From Bacteroidota bacterium (GTDB lineage Bacteria > Bacteroidota > Bacteroidia > Chitinophagales > Chitinophagaceae), in assembly GCA_947462495.1 (NCBI GenBank), contig CANHOY010000126.1, positions 1 through 5,301 of the forward strand: DNA of 5,301 nucleotides, written 5' to 3'. Below are positions 1-5,176 of the stretch, piece after piece. The notes beneath the pieces were generated by a model. It saw only the letters and a list, made by a program, of their open reading frames with translations. It did no database searches and was not told the DNA's origin. The position numbers and the translations under genes are program-made. The first letter of the stretch is position 1. Each line of letters starts with the position of its first letter.

Positions 1-8
1 ATATAGAA

Positions 9-104
9 CTATTTGTTCTTTTTCTTATGACGATTCTTTCTTAAACGTTTTTTTCTTTTGTGCGTCGCAATTTTATGACGCTTTCTTTTTTTACCACAAG
101 GCAT
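9..104 (-). CDS. 31-residue AURKAIP1/COX24-domain (mS38/bS22-like) small ribosomal protein
   Basis: A complete ORF on the minus strand runs from ATG (104-102) to TAG (11-9). The product begins MPCGKKRKRHKIATHKRKKR and ends NRHKKKNK; 18 of 31 residues are Lys or Arg and 3 more are His. The core KKRKRHKxxTHKRKKRLRKNRHKKK is the signature of the short Bacteroidota proteins annotated as AURKAIP1/COX24-domain proteins, related to mitochondrial mS38 and actinobacterial bS22, which sit on the small ribosomal subunit near the decoding-site rRNA. Ribosome binding is inferred from the family. It lies 25 bp after the stop of the TPR gene and has no promoter box or Shine-Dalgarno of its own, so it is probably co-transcribed with HU and the TPR gene. 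Its brevity means gene finders often miss it. Cys3 is slightly unusual; I recall Ser there in many relatives. Confidence 0.88.
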   Translation of the reverse strand: MPCGKKRKRHKIATHKRKKRLRKNRHKKKNK

Positions 105-129
105 GTCGAATAATTTTTGTTATAAAATG

Positions 130-972
130 TTATTTCTTTAATTGTTGAATTCGCTTAGATACTGCTTCTTTTGCTTCAGGATTGGCTACCAATGTTTTTA
201 TTTTGGTATACCAATTAATGGCAATTTCTTTTTGATTGGTTAATTCATAACACTCGGCCAGGTTCACCATGGCTTCGATATGATTAGGTTCGTCGTTTAA
301 TACGATTAAAAAGCGTTCTATGGCTTTTTCGTATTGGCCTGACTTCTTTCCACCCAATGCTAAAATAAGTTGACCATAGAGGTTATGTGGGTTTTTATCC
401 ACTACTTCTTTGACCTTTAAAATACCTTGCATCGGATTGTCTGAAATATTTCCAAACAAGTAGCAGGCGCCTAAATTTATTTTTGCCGAATCATTTATTG
501 GGTTGATAACCAATGCTTTCTCTAAAAGAACTTTTGCAATACTTGCCATCCAATTTTGAAGGGCAGGTGGTGCATCCGGGTTGATAAAGTTATCTACCAA
601 CTGTTGGGCTGCAAAAGTGAGGCTTTTTTCATTATTTTCCAACAAAGCAGCACTGTAAGTATAATATAAATAGGGTTCTATTCTTTGAACCTCCTTCGCC
701 CAAAATGTAGCAAGGGATTGATAGATAAGGATACTATCCTGTTGTTTTTTACTTGTATTTAGTTGATTTTCAATACTTAACAAGGAAATTTTTTGATCAG
801 CTGTTAAGGATGTTTTAGCGCCATCAATAATGGTCTTAGAGTTAAGTTCTTGATTAACAGCTACTTCTGCAGAAGCTGCTGTTTCCTTTTTATTAGATCT
901 AGGAACAAATAGGTACAATATGCTAATTAATAATAGGCCAACAACAATAGCAATGAATTGGGGTTTCTTCAA
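130..972 (-). CDS. Membrane-anchored TPR-repeat protein
   Basis: This 280-residue protein has a short basic start (MKK), one hydrophobic segment at about residues 6-24 that should act as an uncleaved signal anchor, a low-complexity Ala/Glu/Lys-rich linker to about 60, and a helical body. The C-terminal half carries three TPR-like helix pairs at roughly 161-195, 196-229 and 230-263; clear marks are AKINLGACYLFG, GQYEKAIERFLIVLNDEPN and AMVNLAECYELTNQKEIAINWY. It is most likely a periplasm-facing scaffold, but no partner can be read from the sequence. The start is TTG at 972-970: an in-frame TGA lies at 981-979, so no upstream start exists, and the next ATG is at residue 142, after the anchor. 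It sits 27 bp after the HU stop, with a TAnnTTTG box in the gap. The architecture is clear; the function is unknown. Confidence 0.85.
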   Translation of the reverse strand: MKKPQFIAIVVGLLLISILYLFVPRSNKKETAASAEVAVNQELNSKTIIDGAKTSLTADQKISLLSIENQLNTSKKQQDSILIYQSLATFWAKEVQRIEPYLYYTYSAALLENNEKSLTFAAQQLVDNFINPDAPPALQNWMASIAKVLLEKALVINPINDSAKINLGACYLFGNISDNPMQGILKVKEVVDKNPHNLYGQLILALGGKKSGQYEKAIERFLIVLNDEPNHIEAMVNLAECYELTNQKEIAINWYTKIKTLVANPEAKEAVSKRIQQLKK

Positions 973-989
973 AGTAGGTCAATTTGTTG

Positions 990-997
990 CAAAGGTA
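990..997 (-). promoter_or_regulatory. Putative Bacteroidota -7 box (TACCTTTG) before the TPR gene
   Basis: The minus strand reads TACCTTTG, an exact match to the Bacteroidota -7 consensus TAnnTTTG, three bases after the HU stop codon. A transcript starting about 6 nt downstream would have a leader of roughly a dozen bases before the TTG start at 972. No TTTG/TTG -33 element is seen at the usual 17-23 nt spacing, so this may be a weak internal promoter or a chance match. Confidence 0.4.
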
Positions 998-999
998 AG

Positions 1000-1284
1000 T
1001 TACTTACGTTTGCTTTTTACTTCGTTGACAAATTCTTTTGCTGGCTTAAAAGCGGGTATAAAATGTTCTGGAATTTCTACGGCAATATTCTTTTTAATAT
1101 TTCGTCCAATTTTTGCCGCTCTTTTTTTAGTAATAAAGCTGCCAAATCCACGTATGTAGATGTTTTGGCCATTGGCTAAATTCTCTTTCACTTCTTTAAA
1201 CATAGTTTCTAAAGTAACTAATACGTCCACTTTAGGTATTCCTGTTTTGTCAGATATTTGATTGATGAGATCAGATTTTCTCAT
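1000..1284 (-). CDS. HU/IHF-family DNA-binding protein
   Basis: This 94-residue protein has the normal length of an HU subunit and the family pattern throughout: an N-terminal dimerisation helix pair (MRKSDLINQISDKTGIPKVD), the turn and strand leading to GFGSF at 46-50, the DNA-gripping beta arm KKRAAKIGRNIKKN (53-66), and the closing IPEHFIPAFKPAKEFVNEV. HU dimers bend and coat DNA in the nucleoid and act as accessory factors in replication, repair and transcription. The arm tip reads RNI, not the RNP of E. coli HU and IHF, so the usual intercalating proline is absent; I recall this from other Bacteroidota HU proteins. The start is ATG at 1284-1282, with an A-rich upstream stretch and no Shine-Dalgarno. 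It heads the minus-strand run and is divergent from mutY. Confidence 0.95.
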   Translation of the reverse strand: MRKSDLINQISDKTGIPKVDVLVTLETMFKEVKENLANGQNIYIRGFGSFITKKRAAKIGRNIKKNIAVEIPEHFIPAFKPAKEFVNEVKSKRK

Positions 1285-1309
1285 GAAATTTAGTTTTGTG
1301 GTTCAGTAT

Positions 1310-1340
1310 TAAAAATAAAGCAATTTTTCCTTTTTTCAAC
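1310..1340 (-). promoter_or_regulatory. Candidate HU promoter
   Basis: On the minus strand, GTTG (1340-1337) is followed after 19 nt by TATTTTTA (1317-1310). This fits the spacing of the Bacteroidota -33 (TTTG/TTG) and -7 (TAnnTTTG) elements, with one mismatch at the last base of the -7 box. It would give a leader of about 20 nt before the HU ATG. The match is suggestive only. Confidence 0.35.
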
Positions 1341-1417
1341 TTTATTCTATTATTTTTATCCATTTCGAAACATAATTATAGCTCTATACGCATATTATTA
1401 TTTAATATATAATAATT

Positions 1418-1433
1418 ATACTATATATAGTAT
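1418..1433. repeat. 16-bp perfect palindrome ATACTATATATAGTAT
   Basis: The two 8-bp halves ATACTATA and TATAGTAT are exact reverse complements with no spacer, and the symmetry stops at the next base pair (T1417 with T1434). It lies 56 bp upstream of the mutY ATG and about 135 bp upstream of the HU ATG. It could be an operator for a dimeric regulator of either gene. It has no long T-run on either side, so it is not a typical intrinsic terminator. Confidence 0.5.
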
Positions 1434-1476
1434 TCCCCTAATTATTAAAAAGTGAATGATTTTGGCCTTTTTAACT

Positions 1477-1484
1477 CATTTTTG
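1477..1484 (+). promoter_or_regulatory. Weak -7-like box (CATTTTTG) before mutY
   Basis: CATTTTTG differs from TAnnTTTG at its first base and ends 5 nt before the mutY ATG. With its flanks (AACTCATTTTTGTTC) it resembles the stronger boxes at 4551-4566 and 5161-5176. If it is used, the transcript would start at or next to the ATG. No -33 element is seen at proper spacing. Confidence 0.3.
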
Positions 1485-1489
1485 TTCTT

Positions 1490-2548
1490 ATGTCAACTTT
1501 CTTCACGCTTTCATTGCTAAAATGGAATAAAGGCAGCAATCATCGGCCCATGCCTTGGAAAGGCGAGCTAGATCCCTATAAAATTTGGTTAAGTGAGATT
1601 ATTTTACAACAAACCAGAGTGGAACAGGGTTGGGACTATTATGAAAAATTTGTAAAAAAATACCCCACTATATTTAAATTAGCCAATGCCAAAGATGAAC
1701 AGGTTTTTAAATTATGGGAAGGTTTAGGCTATTATAATCGCTGCAGAAACTTATTACATACCGCTCGTTATATAGTAGATAAATTGGATGGCATTTTCCC
1801 TAATACCTATGAAGCACTATTGGATTTAAAAGGAATTGGTCCTTATACCGCCTCTGCTATTGCTTCTTTTGCATTTAATTTACCTTATGCAGTGGTGGAT
1901 GGGAATGTATTTAGAGTATTTTCTAGATTTTATGGAATAGCCACCGCTATAGACACCAAAGAGGGGATTCAGTTATTTAATAAAATTGCGTTTGAAAATT
2001 TAGATAAAAAAAAGGCGGGACTTTACAATCAGGCTTTAATGGATTTTGGAGCTACAATATGTAAACCAATGGCCCCATTATGCAATGGTTGTGTGATGCA
2101 AAAAAAATGTGTTGCTTTTAATAGCAATCAAATTAATTTGTTACCCATTAAATTAAAACAAATTCAAAAAAGGAAAAGGTATTTTGACTTTTTCATTTTT
2201 AATTACAAAAATACTTGGCTCCTACAAAAGCGCGGAAATGAAGATATTTGGGCTGGTTTGTACCAATTTTATTTGGTAGAAAACGACAGTTTGCCTCTGG
2301 TGAATACGGCCTATTTTAAACAAGTTTTTCAAAATCAATTGGCCTTGAAAAGCAGTGAAATAATAAGCTCAGACATTTCAGCACCTGTATATCAACTGCT
2401 TACACATCAACAACTGACCATTCGGTTTATTGAAGTGGCCCTTAAAAGTAAGCCAGCCATATTTTCTAAGGCTATTTGGGTGCCTAAATCTAAATTGAGC
2501 AACTATCCTTTTCCAAAAGTGATCGTAGATTATTTAAAAAATATGTAG
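1490..2548 (+). CDS. mutY: Adenine DNA glycosylase MutY
   Basis: MutY removes adenine mispaired with 8-oxoguanine and so prevents G:C to T:A mutations. The 352-residue protein has the full bacterial layout. The catalytic Glu is E36 in WLSEIILQQTRV. GLGYYNRCRNL (78-88) matches a conserved MutY helix. The helix-hairpin-helix is LKGIGPYTASAIASFAF (113-129), followed by the catalytic Asp D137 in VDGNV. The [4Fe-4S] loop C191-X6-C198-X2-C201-X5-C207 has exact spacing. From about residue 228 comes the NUDIX-like C-terminal domain that recognises 8-oxoguanine, with FFIFNYKNTWLLQKR and a THQ loop in the position of the family's Ser/Thr-His contact. All key residues are intact. The ATG at 1490 gives the normal N-terminus just before the PW motif (22-23). 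It is divergent from HU and 66 bp upstream of gldE; this gap shows no terminator. Confidence 0.97.
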   Translation: MSTFFTLSLLKWNKGSNHRPMPWKGELDPYKIWLSEIILQQTRVEQGWDYYEKFVKKYPTIFKLANAKDEQVFKLWEGLGYYNRCRNLLHTARYIVDKLDGIFPNTYEALLDLKGIGPYTASAIASFAFNLPYAVVDGNVFRVFSRFYGIATAIDTKEGIQLFNKIAFENLDKKKAGLYNQALMDFGATICKPMAPLCNGCVMQKKCVAFNSNQINLLPIKLKQIQKRKRYFDFFIFNYKNTWLLQKRGNEDIWAGLYQFYLVENDSLPLVNTAYFKQVFQNQLALKSSEIISSDISAPVYQLLTHQQLTIRFIEVALKSKPAIFSKAIWVPKSKLSNYPFPKVIVDYLKNM

Positions 2549-2614
2549 ATCTGTTAAATTTTTCTATTTGTCTTTTTAAAATCGGTAACTTTCCACTCGT
2601 AAAACAAGTTTATT

Positions 2615-3970
2615 TTGGAACCTCATTCGGGACCGCTTTTTATTTCCTCAATTAATTATTTGTTGCAGCTGCAACAAGATAGTGCGCTACTTATTTTAAT
2701 GTTTATTTTATTGTTTCTCTCCTTTGTTATAGCCGGATCTGAAGTGGCGTTTTTTTCTTTGTCCTATAAAGACATTCAATCCATCAAAAACAAACCTTAC
2801 AGACCCCTACAAAGAATTGTAGTGTTGTTGGAAGAGCCCAAGAAGTTATTGACCTCCATGTTAATTGCGAATAGTTTTATAAATATTTGTATTATTTTAA
2901 TCGCCAATGTAATCATTGATCATTTTTTTAGTTTTGACAAAATTGCCTTGCCTGGTTTTGAATTTGTTGTGAAAGTAGTTTTGGTTACTTTACTTTTATT
3001 ATTTTTCGGAGAAATTTTGCCTAAGGTAATGGCTACGCAAAACAATATTCGTTTTGCACAAGACTTTAGCTTTATTATTCAGGGCGTATATTTTATTTTT
3101 TCCAAGCCTAGTTCTTTTATGGTAAAGTATACCAATAGTATTGAAAAAATAATGGCACAAAAACGCAATAACAATTCCTACAGCATGGAAGAATTAGACC
3201 ATGCGATTGAGTTAACCACTTCCCCTGTGCATCAAACACATGAAAAAAGTATTTTAAAAGGCATTGTAAAATTTGGGAATATTTCCGTTAAGCAAATCAT
3301 GAAAACCAGGTTGGACGTAGATGGGGTAGAGGAGCAATTAGGGTTTGATCATTTATTAGAACATATTAAAGAACACAACTACAGCAGGTTTCCTATTTAT
3401 AAAGAAGATTTAGATACTATTGTTGGCATGATACATACTAAAGATATTATTCCACATATCAATGAAGGAGCCAGCTATAATTGGAAGCCATTGATTAGAC
3501 CCGCTTTTTTTGTACATGAACAAAAAATGATTGAAGATTTATTGAAAGAATTTCAATTAAAACGCATTCACTTTGCCGTGGTGGTGGATGAATTTGGAGG
3601 CACTAGCGGAATTATTACCTTAGAAGATATTTTAGAAGAAATTGTGGGGGATATTAAGGATGAATTTGACGAAGAAGAATCCATGATTAAAAAAATTGAT
3701 AACTATCATTATAGTATTGAAGGGAAGGCTACCATTAATGATTTTTGTAATTTTATAGATATTGCCACCAATACATTTGATGCAGTCAAAGGCGAAAGTG
3801 ATACTATGGCAGGCTTGTTTTTAGAATTAGCAGGACAATTTCCATTGCTACAACAGGTAGTTAAATACAAACAATTTAGTTTTACAGTATTGGAAATTCA
3901 AAAAAATAGAATTCATAAAATTCAATTAATTATCACTCCTTTACCCACACAATTCCCTGATCATGTATAG
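2615..3970 (+). CDS. gldE: Gliding motility-associated protein GldE (CNNM/CBS/CorC-type membrane protein)
   Basis: The 451-residue protein has the CorC/HlyC-like layout. An N-terminal DUF21 (CNNM) membrane domain carries hydrophobic segments near 23-49, 79-103, 116-138 and 147-163, including GSEVAFFSLS (41-50) and the conserved FGEILPK (131-137). A CBS pair follows (about 224-283 and 292-348, the second with VVVDEFGGTSGIITLEDILEEIVGDI), then a CorC_HlyC domain at about 358-440. The adjacent gldD distinguishes GldE from generic hemolysin/CorC paralogues. In Flavobacterium johnsoniae GldE is linked to gliding, and its overexpression partly suppresses a gldB defect; DUF21 relatives are implicated in Mg2+/Co2+ transport, so ion movement is possible but unproven. 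The start is TTG at 2615: an in-frame TAA lies at 2600-2602, and MEP fits the family's usual M(D/E)P beginning. TTG codons 16 and 17 are alternatives; ATG codon 29 would cut the first membrane segment. Confidence 0.93.
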   Translation: MEPHSGPLFISSINYLLQLQQDSALLILMFILLFLSFVIAGSEVAFFSLSYKDIQSIKNKPYRPLQRIVVLLEEPKKLLTSMLIANSFINICIILIANVIIDHFFSFDKIALPGFEFVVKVVLVTLLLLFFGEILPKVMATQNNIRFAQDFSFIIQGVYFIFSKPSSFMVKYTNSIEKIMAQKRNNNSYSMEELDHAIELTTSPVHQTHEKSILKGIVKFGNISVKQIMKTRLDVDGVEEQLGFDHLLEHIKEHNYSRFPIYKEDLDTIVGMIHTKDIIPHINEGASYNWKPLIRPAFFVHEQKMIEDLLKEFQLKRIHFAVVVDEFGGTSGIITLEDILEEIVGDIKDEFDEEESMIKKIDNYHYSIEGKATINDFCNFIDIATNTFDAVKGESDTMAGLFLELAGQFPLLQQVVKYKQFSFTVLEIQKNRIHKIQLIITPLPTQFPDHV

Positions 3971-4550
3971 GTTTTTATTGAGTATTTTTATTGCCTCTAT
4001 TTTATTTTTAGTAGCATGTAATTCACCTTTTGCCAATAAAAATAAAGGGTATCCATCCATTACTTTTCCTGATAAAGCCTATCAAGTTTTTAATCAAGAT
4101 GCCTATCCTTATACTTTTGAATTTCCTACCTATGGCAAAATTGACAACAATGTCAATTATTTTGGCACAAGTAAAAAAACAGATTCCTGGATTAATATTC
4201 ACTTTCCAACAATGGGGGCCACTTTATATATTAGCTATTCTAAAATGAAGCCAAACCAGTTAGATACATTAGTTAGAGATGCTTATACTTTCGCTAATAA
4301 TCATAACAGCAGAGCCAGCTTTATTGATGATTCTTTATTTGCTAATGAGCAGGGGGTGGAAGGTGTATTTTTTCATATAGGAGGCGAGGTAGCCACCAGC
4401 TATCAGTTTTTTTTAACTGATTCTACTACCCATTTTTTTAGAGGAGCACTTTATATAGATACCACGCCAAATGAAGATTCTTTAGCACCGGTGAATGCTT
4501 TTTTATATCAAGACTTGAAGCATTTAGTAAATACATTTCGTTGGAAATAA
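3963..4550 (+). CDS. gldD: Gliding motility lipoprotein GldD
   Basis: This 195-residue protein starts with a lipoprotein signal: MYRF, a hydrophobic stretch, then the lipobox LVAC with Cys19 as the predicted lipid-modified residue. The mature N-terminal part reads KGYPSITFPDKAYQVF followed by YPYTFEFPTYGKI, which I recognise as the GldD pattern (a GY-x-x-I-x-FP-x-K-x-YQ-x-F motif, then PYTFE-P-Y). In Flavobacterium johnsoniae GldD is a lipoprotein needed for gliding and associated with type IX secretion function; its biochemical role is not known. Its ATG lies inside the gldE 3' end, overlapping by 8 bp in a different frame, which suggests translational coupling and a shared membrane role. 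No Shine-Dalgarno is present. The length looks complete. The gene alone does not prove that the organism glides. Confidence 0.93.
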   Translation: MYRFLLSIFIASILFLVACNSPFANKNKGYPSITFPDKAYQVFNQDAYPYTFEFPTYGKIDNNVNYFGTSKKTDSWINIHFPTMGATLYISYSKMKPNQLDTLVRDAYTFANNHNSRASFIDDSLFANEQGVEGVFFHIGGEVATSYQFFLTDSTTHFFRGALYIDTTPNEDSLAPVNAFLYQDLKHLVNTFRWK

Positions 4551-4553
4551 AAC

Positions 4554-4561
4554 TATCTTTG
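4554..4561 (+). promoter_or_regulatory. Bacteroidota -7 box (TATCTTTG) before the DUF3109 gene
   Basis: TATCTTTG is an exact TAnnTTTG match, three bases after the gldD stop codon and 16 bases before the next ATG. It sits in AACTATCTTTGTCCCA (4551-4566), which matches 5161-5176 at 15 of 16 positions. It would give a leader of about 10 nt. No clear -33 TTTG is found at normal spacing. The repeated context raises confidence above that of a lone 8-mer. Confidence 0.6.
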
Positions 4562-4577
4562 TCCCATAAATTTAACT

Positions 4578-5162
4578 ATGATTATTATTGATTCTGTTTT
4601 AGTAAGTGATATGGTAGTGGAAGAACAATTTGTTTGTGATTTAACAAAATGCAAAGGAGGTTGTTGTGAGGATGGTGATGCAGGGGCTCCTTTAGAGAAT
4701 CAAGAGAAAGATTTTATTAAAGAATACTATGACCTAGTGGAGCCTTATATGACCAAAGAAGGCATCAAAGAAGTAAAACAAGTAGGACAATTTTTATATG
4801 ACCGAGAATTTGGGTGGGTAACGCCTACCTTAAATGGTGAAATTTGTGCTTATGGCTTTAAGGATAAGGCAGGAATTATTAAATGTGCCTTTGAACAAGC
4901 TTATAATGATGGTAAAATTCCATGGAAGAAACCAATTAGTTGTCACTTGTTTCCCATTAAAGTTCAAAAAAGCAAGGCCGATCCTACAATGGAATACATG
5001 AATTATGAACCTAGGGAAGATCTTTGCAAAGCGGCTTGCAGCTTAGGGGTTAAACTAAAAGTGCCTGCCTATGTGTTTTTAAAGGAATCCATTGTTAGAA
5101 AGTATGGGGAAACTTTTTATGAAGCATTGGAGGCTTCTGCAAAACATCTTAAGAATAAATAA
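4578..5162 (+). CDS. DUF3109 family cysteine-rich protein (putative metal-cluster protein)
   Basis: The 194-residue soluble protein has no signal peptide or membrane segment. It carries nine cysteines: C20, C25, C29 and C30 in CDLTKCKGGCC, C90 in GEICAYGF, C103, C122 in ISCHLFPIK, and C150 and C154 in LCKAAC. The opening MIIIDSVLVSDMVVEEQFVC, the following DGDAGAPLE and the WKKPISCHLFPI segment match what I know of the DUF3109 family, which is related in cysteine pattern to YkgJ-type CxCC proteins thought to bind Zn or Fe-S. The function is unknown; metal binding is inferred from the cysteine spacing. The first ATG at 4578 is chosen because the family begins with this MIIID..LVS strand; Met12 would remove it. 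It has its own promoter box just after gldD and lies 14 bp before the next gene, so it may belong functionally with the iron-sulfur protein downstream. Confidence 0.88.
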   Translation: MIIIDSVLVSDMVVEEQFVCDLTKCKGGCCEDGDAGAPLENQEKDFIKEYYDLVEPYMTKEGIKEVKQVGQFLYDREFGWVTPTLNGEICAYGFKDKAGIIKCAFEQAYNDGKIPWKKPISCHLFPIKVQKSKADPTMEYMNYEPREDLCKAACSLGVKLKVPAYVFLKESIVRKYGETFYEALEASAKHLKNK

Positions 5163-5163
5163 C

Positions 5164-5171
5164 TATTTTTG
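5164..5171 (+). promoter_or_regulatory. Bacteroidota -7 box (TATTTTTG) before the LutB-like gene
   Basis: TATTTTTG matches TAnnTTTG exactly and begins one base after the DUF3109 stop codon. Its 3' end is only 5 nt before the ATG at 5177, so a transcript starting at the usual distance would be leaderless or nearly so. Its context, AACTATTTTTGTCCCA (5161-5176), is nearly identical to that before the DUF3109 gene. No -33 element is apparent. Confidence 0.55.
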
Positions 5172-5176
5172 TCCCA

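Larger units (their letters stand above)
1285..1489. promoter_or_regulatory. AT-rich divergent intergenic region between HU and mutY
   Basis: This 205-bp gap holds the 5' regions of both transcription units. It is conspicuously poorer in G and C than the flanking genes, especially 1370-1450, which is almost entirely A and T. It contains a 16-bp perfect palindrome (1418-1433), a 7-bp inverted repeat (1394-1400 with 1410-1416), and the 9-mer ATAATTATA twice, 40 bp apart (1372-1380 and 1412-1420). No ORF or RNA gene is seen. Easily melted or curved DNA, or an operator, is possible, but such repeats are also common by chance in DNA this AT-rich. Confidence 0.6.

Noticed and set aside
995..1007. 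Small hairpin (GTAAG/CTTAC with a 3-nt loop) at the end of HU
   Set aside because: A 5-bp stem without a following T-run is too weak for an intrinsic terminator, and the TPR gene follows closely.
920..1179. Plus-strand open frames of about 70-80 codons overlapping the HU and TPR genes
   Set aside because: They lie antisense to two well-supported genes, show no recognisable domain, and one merely mirrors the conserved HU coding sequence.
1418..1433. Palindrome as a terminator or mobile-element end
   Set aside because: There is no T-run, no transposase gene and no flanking target duplication, and the stem is almost all A:T.
2549..2614. Search for a promoter, terminator or small gene between mutY and gldE
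   Set aside because: There is no hairpin with a T-run, no complete TAnnTTTG box (only shortened TATTTG and TATTTTG) and no plausible short ORF.
4030..4248. A 72-codon frame inside gldD
   Set aside because: It overlaps a clear GldD coding sequence in another frame and is made largely of Ile, Leu and Lys, as expected of a shadow frame in AT-rich DNA.
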